Notes: generated from the letters alone by a model not told the origin. Counted from the stretch's first letter, positions 1 through 8,901 are shown. The stretch is DNA of 64,000 nt from WTFY01 sp964614915 (GCA_964614915.1 CAZTNC010000019.1:62001-126000), one strand, 5' to 3'. Numbers and translations are program-made.

Positions 1-690
1 GTGGGTCCTGCAGCCCACCCCAACTCACGGTTTACCGTATCCGCAAAGAACAATCCCGTCTACTCTCCCATGGCGGACCACCCGGATGGCGTACCGATTT
101 CAGCCGTGGTATTCGGCGGACGCCGCAAAGACGTGGCGCCGCTGGTATACGAAGCGAAGGACTGGGATCATGGGGTGCTGGTCGGTGCTTCCTGCGCCTC
201 GGAGATGACGGCTGCCGCGATTGGCGGGGCAGGACAGACCCGGCGTGATCCCATGGCCATGAAGCCATTCTGCGGGTATAACTTTGGAGATTACTTTGCA
301 CACTGGCTCAGCTTCGGGGGCAAATCAGACAAGTTGCCCAAGATCTTCTGTGTAAACTGGTTCCGACGTGATCAGGACGGCAAGTTCCTGTGGCCGGGCT
401 TTGGGGAAAACATGAGGGTCCTGGCCTGGATTGTGGAACGCTGCCAAGGCCAGCGTGATGCCCGGGAGACCCCGATCGGGTTCTTGCCCAAGGTCGAGGA
501 TATCGATATCGATGGTATCGATGTCTCCAGTGAGACGATGCAGGCATTGTTGTCGGTGGATCCGGAGTTGTGGAAACAGGAAACGGTGGCTATCAGTGAA
601 TACTTCGCCGAGTTTGGCGACCGTATACCACAGACCCTGATGACCGAGCTGGACAAGATAACCTCTGCCTTGCAGAGCAAGGCTGCCTGA
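1..690 (+). CDS. pckG: Phosphoenolpyruvate carboxykinase (GTP), C-terminal part
   Basis: This is the last 229 residues of a GTP-dependent PEP carboxykinase of roughly 600 residues; the frame is open to the window edge, so the GTG at base 1 is probably not the true start. The enzyme interconverts oxaloacetate and PEP with GTP in the cytoplasm for gluconeogenesis. Visible family motifs are the lid-type segment GASCASEMTAAAIGG near residue 57, the nucleotide-binding FCGYNFGDYFAHWL near 90 and NWFRRDQDGKFLWPGFGEN near 118. It lies about 62 kb from a PEP carboxylase that runs the opposite direction of C4/C3 exchange. A strong terminator follows, so it ends its transcription unit. The family assignment is firm; the 5' context is unseen. 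Confidence 0.95.
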   Translation: MGPAAHPNSRFTVSAKNNPVYSPMADHPDGVPISAVVFGGRRKDVAPLVYEAKDWDHGVLVGASCASEMTAAAIGGAGQTRRDPMAMKPFCGYNFGDYFAHWLSFGGKSDKLPKIFCVNWFRRDQDGKFLWPGFGENMRVLAWIVERCQGQRDARETPIGFLPKVEDIDIDGIDVSSETMQALLSVDPELWKQETVAISEYFAEFGDRIPQTLMTELDKITSALQSKAA

Positions 691-710
691 CGCAAATCAC
701 TTGTGTATCG

Positions 711-746
711 AGCCCCATGACAGGATGTTCATGGGGCTTTCTTCTG
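711..746 (+). terminator. Rho-independent terminator after pckG
   Basis: A perfect 10-bp stem (AGCCCCATGA at 711-720 and its complement at 729-738) with an 8-base loop is followed by TTCTTCT. It begins 21 bases after the pckG stop codon. Confidence 0.88.
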
Positions 747-783
747 TGCCCTGGCTGCGTGCTGTCTACCGACCCTGTATCGG

Positions 784-1296
784 ATGACTTCACGCCGCAC
801 GTATCCTCTTGAGAAAATCATTTCAGGCGGTCAGACCGGTGTCGATCGGGCTGCGCTGGATGCCGCACTGCATCACCGGTTCCCATGTGGTGGCTACTGT
901 CCGAAAGGCCGCAAGGCTGAGGATGGGGTCATACACGACCGCTATCCGCTCACAGAACACGCCAGTGCGGATTATGCAAAACGCACGCTTGCCAACATCG
1001 TTCACAGTCACGGCACATTGATCATCTACGCACAGACAATGAAAGGCGGCACAGCCCTCACGGCGGACTATTGCAGCCAATGTGAAAGGCCCTTTTTTCT
1101 GGTCGATGCCCACCGCCAAGACAGTGTGCAGGCCGCTGGTCTGGCTTTGGAATTTTTCCGCAAATTTGATGTCAGATGTCTGAACGTCGCGGGTCCCCGT
1201 CACAGCCAGTGGGATGCAGGCTACCGCTATACGTACCGTTGCATGGACCATATCCTCAAGACGTGCATGCAACCAAACGGGCGTCTTTCAAGTTAG
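784..1296 (+). CDS. SLOG-superfamily YpsA-like protein (putative molybdenum carrier family)
   Basis: The 170-residue protein opens with a glycine-rich nucleotide-binding-like motif, SGGQTGVDRAALDAAL, near residue 14, and has CPKGRKAED and MKGGTALTA further on. This pattern is typical of the cytoplasmic YpsA/LOG-like Rossmann family that Pfam labels putative molybdenum carrier. The name comes from a structural genomics hypothesis; the biochemical role is not established. The ATG at 784 follows the pckG terminator by about 40 bases and no strong ribosome site is seen. It is followed by the SYLF gene on the same strand, with no obvious functional link. It has no signal peptide. I am confident of the family but not of the function. 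Confidence 0.75.
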   Translation: MTSRRTYPLEKIISGGQTGVDRAALDAALHHRFPCGGYCPKGRKAEDGVIHDRYPLTEHASADYAKRTLANIVHSHGTLIIYAQTMKGGTALTADYCSQCERPFFLVDAHRQDSVQAAGLALEFFRKFDVRCLNVAGPRHSQWDAGYRYTYRCMDHILKTCMQPNGRLSS

Positions 1297-1351
1297 ACCC
1301 GGACTAGGATTCTGCTACACTAACCGCACACACCCAATGCCAGAGGACAGC

Positions 1352-2059
1352 ATGCTAAGACACACCCTGATTCGCCTGATTTTCGCAGGTTTGTTTTCCA
1401 TTCTCAGCTTGCAGAACGCACATGCCAGGGACATCGACACCGTGGCACTGGTGGATGCCGCTGCAACCTCGGTGGAAACGTTTTCCATTGATCCGGACAT
1501 GGAGTGGTTGCGTCACAACATGCACAAGGCTCGGGGCATTCTGATTGTTCCCCAGTTGATCAAGGGCGGGTTCTTCTTTGGCGGGTCAGGAGGCAGCGGC
1601 GTGCTGCTTACCAAAGGAGAGGACAATATCTGGAGCTATCCCGCGTTTTACACGATGGGTTCCGGCACCATCGGGTTCCAGATGGGGGTTGAGGTCGCAG
1701 AACTGATCCTGATCATCATGACGGATCGGGGCGTGGACGGACTGCTCACCTCTTCATTCAAGCTGGGAGGCGACATCAGCATTGCAACCGGGCCCATTGG
1801 CGCTGGTGCAAAAGCCCAGTCCGTGGATATCAAGGGCAAGTCTGCCGATATCCTGGCATTCTCAAGGACGAAGGGGTTTTACGGTGGTGTGAGTGCGGAA
1901 GGTGCGGTGCTCAAGGTTCGCGAGGATCTCAACCATGCCTATTATGGCGACGACACCAAGAGTCCCCGCGCCATACTCATCGAGCACACTGTCAGTAACC
2001 CACATGCCGATTCGCTGCGCTTAGCCGTCGCCCGGCTTGCAGAAATAAGCGGCCCGTAA
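1352..2059 (+). CDS. Exported SYLF (YSC84-like) domain protein
   Basis: The 235-residue protein has an N-terminal signal peptide (RHTLIRLIFAGLFSILS, cleavage near NAHA-RD) followed by a SYLF/YSC84 domain. Hallmarks include HKARGILIVPQLIKGGFFFG, GSGVLLTK, YTMGSGTIGFQMGVE and the C-terminal SRTKGFYGGVSAEGAVL. In eukaryotes the domain binds phosphoinositides. Bacterial members are periplasmic or outer-membrane-associated proteins of unclear role. I chose the ATG at 1352 because an AGAGGA sequence sits just upstream and the signal peptide begins there. An ATG at 1337 and a longer frame from 1214 are also open but would place extra residues before the signal sequence. A lipid-binding envelope role is inference. 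Confidence 0.8.
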   Translation: MLRHTLIRLIFAGLFSILSLQNAHARDIDTVALVDAAATSVETFSIDPDMEWLRHNMHKARGILIVPQLIKGGFFFGGSGGSGVLLTKGEDNIWSYPAFYTMGSGTIGFQMGVEVAELILIIMTDRGVDGLLTSSFKLGGDISIATGPIGAGAKAQSVDIKGKSADILAFSRTKGFYGGVSAEGAVLKVREDLNHAYYGDDTKSPRAILIEHTVSNPHADSLRLAVARLAEISGP

Positions 2060-2167
2060 ACCTGGTCGGGGTCCAAGCGGATGACCCCACAGTTTGATAC
2101 TTTGATTCCCGTCTCACCCGGCAATATCAGGCTTTCCTGACTCAAGAAACGCCACTCTGTAAGGCTT

Positions 2168-2647
2168 CTAGGGTGAATCCAGTTGTTCAGCCTCGGTGCG
2201 CTTTGCCTGCACCTTGCGCATACGTTCCGACCAGGTCGATTTGATGAATGCCAGGATATCCCAGATCTCCTGGTCGCTCAGCACCTGGCCGAACCCCGGC
2301 ATGCCACTTTTAATGCCCTTGAGTCCCCGCGCGACGAATGTCGCCTCACCGCCATACTTGGTGTAGGCAAACAGCAGTCCGTCCCCATGATGCCAGGTAT
2401 GGCCTGTTTCATCATGAGGAGGGGCCGGGAACACCCCTTCTGCAGCCTGTTTGCGCCAGTCCTGCTGACCCTCCAAGCGTGCCCCATGGCAGGATGCGCA
2501 ATGTTGTGCATACAGAATCTCGCCAGTTCTGATGTCCACGACTTCCGGCTGTACCGTCTCCCCCGGAGATGCGGCCAAAAGGTTACTGATTCCGAATGCA
2601 AGAGCAGTTAAAACTACACCCCTGGCGAGCAGGATAGCTGGTTTCAT
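2168..2647 (-). CDS. Exported class I c-type cytochrome
   Basis: The 159-residue protein has a signal peptide (residues 1-26), one haem-binding CASCH motif at residues 50-54 and a likely axial methionine in KSGMPGFGQVLSD, followed by the terminal helix EIWDILAFIKSTW. This is the normal layout of a monohaem class I periplasmic cytochrome c. It would carry electrons in the periplasm; the partner oxidase or dehydrogenase is not in the window. The gene is downstream of the AGCS symporter on the same strand with a gap of about 95 bases, and no functional link is apparent. The charged C-terminal tail (KVQAKRTEAEQLDSP) is not part of the haem domain. Confidence 0.85.
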   Translation of the reverse strand: MKPAILLARGVVLTALAFGISNLLAASPGETVQPEVVDIRTGEILYAQHCASCHGARLEGQQDWRKQAAEGVFPAPPHDETGHTWHHGDGLLFAYTKYGGEATFVARGLKGIKSGMPGFGQVLSDQEIWDILAFIKSTWSERMRKVQAKRTEAEQLDSP

Positions 2648-2743
2648 GCCTGCATCCCGGTCCGCACCTTCATGCCCGAATCCTGATGGCGTAACGTGTG
2701 GCAGCGAAATGGCATGTAACCAAGGCAGTTTCTGCAGGCCTTG

Positions 2744-4141
2744 TCAGCCCGGTGAAGCAGCTCGCACGAGCGGTTCTCCCCGTTCATCGAAGTACTTCCT
2801 TGTGACCCGGAACACCATCGGTGCAAGCAGCAGCAGCCCGATGAGGTTCGGCACCGCCATCAGCCCGTTAAGGGTGTCCGACAGGTTCCAGACGAAATCC
2901 ACCTTCACGTTCGCGAAGGACAGTGCTGCCAGCACCCACAGCGCGCGATAGATCACGAGGCTTCGCTCGCTGAACAGGTACTGCCAGCAGCGCTCGCCGT
3001 AGTAGCTCCACCCGAGGATAGTGGTGAAAGCGAACACCGCAAGGGCGATCGTGACAATGTACTGGCCCCCGGCGATCGACTCCTGGAAGCCGGTCGATGT
3101 GAGCACCGCCCCGGTCAGCCCGCCGCCGTCAGCGCCGGTCATGGTCCAGGCACCGGAGGTGAGAATGACCAGTGCGGTCATGGTGCAGACGATGAGCGTG
3201 TCGATGAACGTGCCGAGCATGGCGATGATGCCCTGCCGGACCGGGCTGTTGGTCTGCGCGGCCGCGTGGGCGATGGCCGCTGATCCAAGGCCGGACTCGT
3301 TCGAGAACACGCCGCGGGCCACCCCGAATCGGATGGCTGCGGCTACGGCTGCTCCGGCGAACCCGCCCGTTGCTGCAGCAGGCGTGAAGGCGTAGGTGAA
3401 GATGAGCCCGATCGCTTCGGGGACTTTGGTGATGTTGATGGCAATGATGAGCAGCGCCGCCCCGAGGTACAGCACGATCATGGCGGGTACCAGTTTCCCG
3501 GCGACTTCACCGATCCTGCGGATACCCCCGATGATGACCACGCCGACGAGTCCAGCAACGACGACTCCGGTCACCCACTGGGGCACGCTGAAACTGTTCC
3601 CAAGTGCCACGGCCATCGAGTTCACCTGAACCGCGTTGCCGATGCCGAACGCAGCGACCGCGCCGAAGATGGCAAATGCAAGCCCAAGGTACTTGCCGAG
3701 TTCCGGAGCAAATTCCCCGACGCCGTTGCTCAGGTAGTACATCGGGCCGCCGACATACTTGCCGTTGGCGTCGACTTCCCGGTAGGTGACCGCGCAGACG
3801 GCTTCCGCGTATTTCGTCGCCATCCCGAACAAGGCGATGAGCCACATGTAGAAGATGGCCCCGGGGCCGCCGAGGGCAATCGCGGTCGCCACGCCGGCGA
3901 TGTTACCGGTTCCCACCGTGGCGGACAGCGCGGTCATCAGTGCGTTGAAAGGCTTGACTTCACCTTCGCCCGTCACCTGGTCCTTGTCGAACAACAGCCG
4001 GAACCCGTAACCAACCTTGCGCCACGGCATGAACACGAGCCCAAGCGTCAGCAACAACCCGGTCACTCCGAGAATGCCCAGCATGGGCGGTCCCCATGCG
4101 AACGAATTGATGGAATTGATGATTGAGTTCAGTTGGTCCAT
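2744..4141 (-). CDS. AGCS-family alanine/glycine:sodium symporter
   Basis: The protein is 465 residues with about ten hydrophobic segments. It carries AGCS-family signatures: GTGNIAGVATAIALGGPG in the first third, YLSNGVGE, and SNESGLGSAAIAHAAAQT in the middle. Members import alanine, glycine or related amino acids with Na+ across the inner membrane. The frame is open 49 codons further upstream, but the ATG at 4141 is preceded by a near-perfect GGGAGGAGGG ribosome site and matches the usual N terminus (MDQLNSIINSIN). A possible sigma70-type promoter lies about 80 bases upstream. The substrate cannot be set from sequence alone. In this organism a supply of glycine would feed serine metabolism, which is inference. 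Confidence 0.9.
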   Translation of the reverse strand: MDQLNSIINSINSFAWGPPMLGILGVTGLLLTLGLVFMPWRKVGYGFRLLFDKDQVTGEGEVKPFNALMTALSATVGTGNIAGVATAIALGGPGAIFYMWLIALFGMATKYAEAVCAVTYREVDANGKYVGGPMYYLSNGVGEFAPELGKYLGLAFAIFGAVAAFGIGNAVQVNSMAVALGNSFSVPQWVTGVVVAGLVGVVIIGGIRRIGEVAGKLVPAMIVLYLGAALLIIAINITKVPEAIGLIFTYAFTPAAATGGFAGAAVAAAIRFGVARGVFSNESGLGSAAIAHAAAQTNSPVRQGIIAMLGTFIDTLIVCTMTALVILTSGAWTMTGADGGGLTGAVLTSTGFQESIAGGQYIVTIALAVFAFTTILGWSYYGERCWQYLFSERSLVIYRALWVLAALSFANVKVDFVWNLSDTLNGLMAVPNLIGLLLLAPMVFRVTRKYFDERGEPLVRAASPG

Positions 4142-4220
4142 GATGGCCCTCCTCCCGCACGCACCCCGTGATAGAAACCAGGCTCGGGTAATAATTGTCG
4201 TTGTCGCGCCCCTAGGGGAA

Positions 4221-4250
4221 CTTATACTCCAATATCCATACAGGCGCCAA
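4221..4250 (-). promoter_or_regulatory. Possible sigma70 promoter of the AGCS gene
   Basis: On the minus strand TTGGCG (4250-4245) and TATAAG (4226-4221) are separated by 18 bases and lie about 80 bases before the AGCS start. The rest of the 4142-4372 region holds a CCCCTAGGGG palindrome and nothing else I can assign. Confidence 0.4.
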
Positions 4251-4372
4251 CTCCCCCCATCTGCGAGGGGGACTTCGGCCCGTAGCATTGAAAAATGGAC
4301 CGCAGCTTAACTACAAGTGCGTGATAATTATGGGGAGATGAAGACGTTACAGGACGTCGTTGGATTTTGAAA

Positions 4373-4449
4373 TGGTGGCTATGGTTGGACTTGAACCAAC
4401 GACCCCAGCATTATGAATGCTGTGCTCTAACCAACTGAGCTACATAGCC
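4373..4449 (-). tRNA. tRNA-Met (CAT), elongator type
   Basis: A 77-base cloverleaf can be folded on the minus strand: acceptor GGCTATG paired with CATAGCC, D arm GCTC/GAGC, anticodon stem CAGCA/TGCTG around a TTCATAA loop with anticodon CAT, and T arm GTTGG/CCAAC with TTCAAGT. The CCA end is encoded. The body resembles gammaproteobacterial elongator tRNA-Met. A CAT anticodon with lysidine (tRNA-Ile2) is the alternative, but the acceptor stem and D arm favour Met. Confidence 0.93.
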
Positions 4450-4504
4450 ACGTTTAGGAAGGGTCATGAACGGTACAGAAACGCCCGGGGGAATGTCAAC
4501 AACC

Positions 4505-5596
4505 CTAGACGTTGAAGCGGAAATGCACGACGTCGCCTTCCCGGATCAGGTAATGCTTTCCCTCAAGCCGCCACTTCCCCTGCTCTTTCGCACCTGATTC
4601 ACCGTTTGCATCCACATAGTCCTGGTAACCGATGACTTCTGCACGGATGAAGCCCTTTTCAAAATCCGTATGGATTTTTCCGGCCGCCTGCGGAGCCGTC
4701 GCACCCTGTTGCACCGTCCAGGCCCGGACCTCCTTGGGGCCCGCCGTGAAAAAAGTCTGCAACTCCAGCAACTCGTAGCCGGTGCGGATGATCCGGTTCA
4801 GGCCGGGCTCCTCCAGGTTGAGTTCGCTCAGGTAGGCCCGCCGGTCGTCATCATCCAGTTGCGCCAGCTCGGCTTCAATTTTCGCACACACCGCAATGAC
4901 CGGCACGGATTTCCGTACTGCGGATTCCTGCAAACGGTCCAGGTGCGAATTCCCCTCGAATCCGTCTTCCGAGACATTGGCGATATAGAATGCAGGCTTG
5001 GCAGTCAGCAAGTGCAGGGTTCTGAGCACATGCATGTGCTCATGTTCCACGGTGAACCTGTGTGCCGGCTGTTCCTCCTCCAGGTGCTCCTTCAGGCGTT
5101 CGTACAACTCCAGTCGCGCAACCGCTTCCTTGTCCCCTGACTTGGCAACACGTTCTGTCTTGCCGATGGCCTTTTGCACCGTCTCCAGGTCCGCCAGAAT
5201 CAACTCGGTTGAAATCGTTTCAAGATCCGAGAGCGGGTCGACCTTCTCGGCTACGTGAATGACATTCTCATCGTCAAAGCAGCGGATCACGTGAGCAATC
5301 GCGTCCGTTTCGCGGATGTGTCCGAGGAACTGGTTCCCCAGACCCTCTCCTTTCGAGGCACCGGCCACCAGGCCGGCGATGTCCACGAATTCGATCGTCG
5401 TTGGAATGATTTTTTCAGGATCCGCAATCCGGGCAAGCGTAGCCAGTCTCGCATCGGGTACGGGCACGACGCCGACATTCGGGTCGATGGTGCAGAACGG
5501 ATAGTTCTCGGCCGCGATCCGGGCTGCGGTTAGCGCATTGAACAAGGTGGACTTGCCGACATTGGGCAAGCCGACGATGCCACACCTAAATCCCAT
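4505..5596 (-). CDS. ychF: YchF/OLA1-family ribosome-associated ATPase
   Basis: The 363-residue protein has the usual YchF length. It contains the P loop GLPNVGKST at the N terminus, the switch segment NYPFCTIDPNVG, DIAGLVAGASKGEGLGNQFL, and NVSE where Ras-like GTPases have NKxD, which explains ATP preference in this family. The C-terminal third is the TGS domain ending in HFRFNV. YchF binds ribosomes in the cytoplasm and has been linked to oxidative-stress responses. The start overlaps the end of pth by 11 bases, so the pth-ychF pair is translationally coupled, as in many gammaproteobacteria. Confidence 0.97.
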   Translation of the reverse strand: MGFRCGIVGLPNVGKSTLFNALTAARIAAENYPFCTIDPNVGVVPVPDARLATLARIADPEKIIPTTIEFVDIAGLVAGASKGEGLGNQFLGHIRETDAIAHVIRCFDDENVIHVAEKVDPLSDLETISTELILADLETVQKAIGKTERVAKSGDKEAVARLELYERLKEHLEEEQPAHRFTVEHEHMHVLRTLHLLTAKPAFYIANVSEDGFEGNSHLDRLQESAVRKSVPVIAVCAKIEAELAQLDDDDRRAYLSELNLEEPGLNRIIRTGYELLELQTFFTAGPKEVRAWTVQQGATAPQAAGKIHTDFEKGFIRAEVIGYQDYVDANGESGAKEQGKWRLEGKHYLIREGDVVHFRFNV

Positions 5597-6182
5597 CTGA
5601 TGCCTGGGTATGAAGTTGTCTCATTGCCGCTTCCGCATCGCCTTTTAGGATCTCATCCAGCGTGCCTGAAGCCCGGTCGATTGCAGCATCGATTTCCAGG
5701 CGTTCCTGGACGCCCGGCCTCTTCAGCACATAGTCCGTCACATCATCCTTGTGACCCGGATGCCCGATCCCCAGCCGCAGGCGCAGAAAGTCCGGTCCCA
5801 GGTGGTCGAAGGTGCTTCGCAGCCCGTTATGGCCGCCATGCCCGCCCGCGCGCTTGATCCTTGCAGCACCGTTGGGCAAATCGATCTCGTCGTGGACGAC
5901 CAGCAACTGCTGGATGGGAATCTTGTAGAACTGCACAAACGCATACAGCGACAGCCCGCTCCTGTTCATGTACGTCAGCGGCTTGAGCAGCCAGACCTTT
6001 TCATCCTTGAAAAGGAAATGCGCGACCTCGCCCTTGAATCTTTCCTGGTAGTGGAATACCGCACCCCGTTGCTTCGCCACTGCATCCGCAAACCAAAACC
6101 CGGCATTGTGCCGGGTCGGTGCGTATTTCTCTTCGGGATTGCCTAAACCGGCTATCAGCCGTATGCGGTGTTGGGCGGGCAC
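5586..6182 (-). CDS. pth: Peptidyl-tRNA hydrolase
   Basis: The 198-residue protein matches bacterial Pth in length and motifs: GLGNPEEKY near residue 12, TRHNAGF with the catalytic histidine, TYMNRSG, and HDEIDLPNGAARIKRAGGHG with the catalytic aspartate. Pth releases tRNA from peptidyl-tRNAs that drop off ribosomes. The start is a GTG at 6182, 13 bases after the rplY stop; no ATG is available before the conserved core. It sits between rplY and ychF in a conserved gene order. Confidence 0.97.
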   Translation of the reverse strand: MPAQHRIRLIAGLGNPEEKYAPTRHNAGFWFADAVAKQRGAVFHYQERFKGEVAHFLFKDEKVWLLKPLTYMNRSGLSLYAFVQFYKIPIQQLLVVHDEIDLPNGAARIKRAGGHGGHNGLRSTFDHLGPDFLRLRLGIGHPGHKDDVTDYVLKRPGVQERLEIDAAIDRASGTLDEILKGDAEAAMRQLHTQASDGI

Positions 6183-6195
6183 GGTGAACTAGAGA

Positions 6196-6879
6196 TCATG
6201 AGGCATCATCTTGTTCAGCGTCACCCTCTTCTCCAGCCTGCTCCTGATCGTCAGTCTCCTCCTGCTCGACTTCCTCCTCGACCTCGAGCTTTTCTTCGGC
6301 TCGCTTGGCATGCACGGACACCACGGTATGATCATGCCCTTCACCGTGTGTCAGTTCCATGATGGTGACCCCCTTGGGCACTTGCACACCGCTGAGGTGG
6401 ATGGATTCGTTCAGCTTGAGATCCTGAACGTCCACTTCGATGAATTCCGGCAGGTCTTTCGGCAGGCATGAGACTTCCACCTCGACCATGTTGTGGCTGA
6501 TGGCCCCGCCGTCCAGCTTGACACCATGACAGGTGTCTTCATTGATGAAATGAATCGGGACGTGCACATTGATGCGCGTGTCTTCTCGCACGCGCAGCAA
6601 GTCCAGATGCAGCACGGTCGGTTTGTGCGGGTGGCGCTGCAGCTCGCGCAGGATGGCCTTCTGGGACGTACCACCCACATCTACTGTCAGGATATGGGAA
6701 TAGAACGCCTCGTTTTCGAGGTTGTGCATCAGGGTGTCATGCTCGAAAGTCACCGCTTCGGCGGGCTCTCCGCCTCCATAGATGATGCCCGGTACCTTGC
6801 CTGCTGCACGCAGCCTCCTGCTTGCATTTTTGCCGCGTTCCTCGCGGGCATGGGCGGTTAACTTGAAATCGATACTCAT
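6196..6879 (-). CDS. rplY: Large ribosomal subunit protein bL25, CTC form
   Basis: The protein begins MSIDFKLTAHAREERGKNAS and has an N-terminal L25 domain that binds 5S rRNA (GKVPGIIYGGG, VLHLDLLRV), a second beta domain (CHGVKLDGGAISHNM) and a strongly acidic tail after residue about 190. At 227 residues it is the long TL5/CTC form rather than the 94-residue E. coli form. I chose the ATG at 6879 because homologues begin with this sequence; the longer frame upstream has no similarity. It follows prs by about 50 bases and precedes pth, the standard order. Confidence 0.96.
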   Translation of the reverse strand: MSIDFKLTAHAREERGKNASRRLRAAGKVPGIIYGGGEPAEAVTFEHDTLMHNLENEAFYSHILTVDVGGTSQKAILRELQRHPHKPTVLHLDLLRVREDTRINVHVPIHFINEDTCHGVKLDGGAISHNMVEVEVSCLPKDLPEFIEVDVQDLKLNESIHLSGVQVPKGVTIMELTHGEGHDHTVVSVHAKRAEEKLEVEEEVEQEETDDQEQAGEEGDAEQDDAS

Positions 6880-6929
6880 GCTTTTCTCCGACTGTTTCGA
6901 GGTGCCATCCGCTCCGGCTGCAATCCCCG

Positions 6930-7904
6930 TTAATCCATGTAAAGGGTGCTGACCGACTCTTCCTGGTTGATCCTGCGCATGGACTCGGCAATCAGCGCTG
7001 AAACCTCCAGTTGACGTATCCGGGAACATGCCCGGGCGTCTTCGCGCAGAGCGATTGTATCAGTTACCACCAACTCATCCAGTTCAGAGTTCTCGATGTT
7101 TTTGATGGCATTGCCGGAAAGCACCGGATGGGTGGCATACGCCCGGACCGCACTGGCACCGTGCTCTTTCAGTGCGCTGGCGGCCTGACATAAGGTGCCC
7201 GCAGTATCTACCAGATCGTCGATGATACAACAATCCTTGCCCTCCACCTCTCCGATGATGTGCATGACCTTGGTCTGGTTGGCACGGGGCCGGCGCTTGT
7301 CGATGATGGCCAGGTCGGCGTCATCCAGTCGCTTGGCCAGAGCCCTGGCGCGCACCACGCCGCCCACATCGGGGGACACGACAATCAGATTGGGGTGCTT
7401 GCGCTTGTAGATGTCTCCCAGCAGCACGGGCGAGGCATACACATTGTCCACGGGGATATCGAAAAAGCCCTGGATCTGATCGGCGTGCAGGTCAACGGTG
7501 AGCACCCGGTTTGCCCCTACGCTTGACAGCAGGTTGGCCACGACCTTGGCAGATATGGGAACCCGTATCGAACGAACGCGGCGGTCCTGGCGCGAATAGC
7601 CGAAATAGGGAATCACCGTGGTAATGCGTTCGGCCGAGGCGCGTCTCAAGGCATCCACAATGATCAGCAATTCCATGATGTGGTCATTGGTCGGCATGCT
7701 GGTCGGCTGGACGATGAAGACATCCTTGCCGCGCACGTTCTCCTGAATCTCCACCTGCACTTCCCCGTCGCTGAAGCGGCTGATCAATGCCTTTCCCAGC
7801 GGAATGTTCAGGTAGTCGACTATATTCTGCGAGAGCGTTGGGTGTGCGTTGCCGGAAAACACCATCAGGCTGTTGTCGACCGGCAATTCTCGTTCACGAA
7901 TCAT
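6930..7904 (-). CDS. prs: Ribose-phosphate pyrophosphokinase
   Basis: The 324-residue enzyme makes PRPP from ribose 5-phosphate and ATP for nucleotide, histidine and NAD synthesis. Signature segments are SRFSDGEVQVEIQENVRG, PYFGYSRQDRRVRSIRVPI, the metal-binding DLHADQIQGFFDIPVDN and the PRPP loop DDLVDTAGTL. The ATG at 7904 gives an N terminus about ten residues longer than E. coli Prs; a second ATG 13 codons in (MVFSGNAHPTL) would match the E. coli start more closely. It lies downstream of tRNA-Gln and ispE on the same strand, as in other gammaproteobacteria. Confidence 0.96.
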   Translation of the reverse strand: MIRERELPVDNSLMVFSGNAHPTLSQNIVDYLNIPLGKALISRFSDGEVQVEIQENVRGKDVFIVQPTSMPTNDHIMELLIIVDALRRASAERITTVIPYFGYSRQDRRVRSIRVPISAKVVANLLSSVGANRVLTVDLHADQIQGFFDIPVDNVYASPVLLGDIYKRKHPNLIVVSPDVGGVVRARALAKRLDDADLAIIDKRRPRANQTKVMHIIGEVEGKDCCIIDDLVDTAGTLCQAASALKEHGASAVRAYATHPVLSGNAIKNIENSELDELVVTDTIALREDARACSRIRQLEVSALIAESMRRINQEESVSTLYMD

Positions 7905-7939
7905 GTTGGTGTAGCGCCTCGCTTGTGCAAATAGTACGT

Positions 7940-8014
7940 TGGCTGGGCCGGCAGGATTCGAACCTGCGAATGCCGGGATCAAAACCCGGTGCCTTACCAC
8001 TTGGCGACGGCCCA
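7940..8014 (-). tRNA. tRNA-Gln (TTG)
   Basis: A 75-base cloverleaf folds on the minus strand with acceptor TGGGCCG/CGGCCCA, anticodon stem CCGGG/CCCGG around TTTTGAT (anticodon TTG), T arm GCAGG/CCTGC, and an encoded CCA end. It lies between ispE and prs, its common position in gammaproteobacteria. Confidence 0.95.
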
Positions 8015-8031
8015 AATATTCAGGTGCGCAA

Positions 8032-8901
8032 CTATACTCGATTATACCCGCATAGCGAATACACGGGTGAACGATTCATGCCCTTCGCCACAAAAGCTGT
8101 AAACTCCGCCGGGCAATCCGCTGCGATGATCTCTGCCTGGTCCCGGGACTCGCAGGATGCGAACAGACCGCTTCCCGAGCCGGTGAGCCGGACACCCGAA
8201 TACTGGCTCAGCCATTGCCAGGCACGTTCCACGTCGGCATGTCGACGGGCGATCGGCTCGAACACATTCCGTGTGCGTGCCGGTGTAAAGTCGAGCGCTG
8301 CGATCGGCGCACAGTCCCGTGTCAGATCCTGCTCGGAAAACATTTTCCGGGTGTCGAGATGCACGTGGGGAAATACCACAACGTACCAGGGCTCGGGGAA
8401 ATCCATCGCCTGCAGACGCTCGCCTATACCTTCCACCCAACAGGCCGCGCCGCGCACAAACACCGGAACATCGGCGCCGAGTTGCACAGCGATTGCTTCC
8501 AGGGCCGGGATATCGAGGCCACACTCCCAGAGACGGTTGAGCGCCAGCAACACCGTGGCCGCATCGGAACTGCCGCCCCCAAACCCTGCACCGCTCGGTA
8601 TGACCTTCCTGAGGCGGATGTCCACGCCCTTTTGCATGCGGCATTCGCGCTGCAAGAGCCGGGCGGCACGCACCGTCAGGTCGTCGTCTCGAGGCATGCT
8701 GTCATCGGCACCGACACACCGGACACCACCATCCTCATTGACAGTGAGGCTCAGCTTATCGCAGACGTCGATAAACTGGATGGCCGTTTGCAGCAGGTGA
8801 TAGCCGTCATCCCGGCGACCCACGATATGCAGGAACAGGTTGAGCTTTGCAGGGGCCGGCCATGTGCCGCCCGCCCGGTCACCGGGTGTTTCGGTGTTCA
8901 A
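8032..8901 (-). CDS. ispE: 4-diphosphocytidyl-2-C-methyl-D-erythritol kinase
   Basis: IspE phosphorylates CDP-methylerythritol in the MEP isoprenoid pathway. The protein shows the GHMP-kinase layout: PAPAKLNLFLHIVGRRDDGY near the N terminus, the ATP-binding PSGAGFGGGSSDAATVL, and the C-terminal LTGSGSGLFA. Two starts are possible. A GTG at 8952 directly abuts the lolB stop. The TTG at 8901 is preceded by AAGGA at 6-base spacing and gives an N terminus closer to known IspE, so I prefer it. The gene sits between lolB and tRNA-Gln in a conserved order. Confidence 0.93.
   Translation of the reverse strand: MNTETPGDRAGGTWPAPAKLNLFLHIVGRRDDGYHLLQTAIQFIDVCDKLSLTVNEDGGVRCVGADDSMPRDDDLTVRAARLLQRECRMQKGVDIRLRKVIPSGAGFGGGSSDAATVLLALNRLWECGLDIPALEAIAVQLGADVPVFVRGAACWVEGIGERLQAMDFPEPWYVVVFPHVHLDTRKMFSEQDLTRDCAPIAALDFTPARTRNVFEPIARRHADVERAWQWLSQYSGVRLTGSGSGLFASCESRDQAEIIAADCPAEFTAFVAKGMNRSPVYSLCGYNRV

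Noticed and set aside
4142..4372. A glycine riboswitch before the AGCS symporter, expected in some bacteria
   Set aside because: A GCCGAAG string is present, but the paired CUC/GAG elements and tandem aptamer layout are missing.
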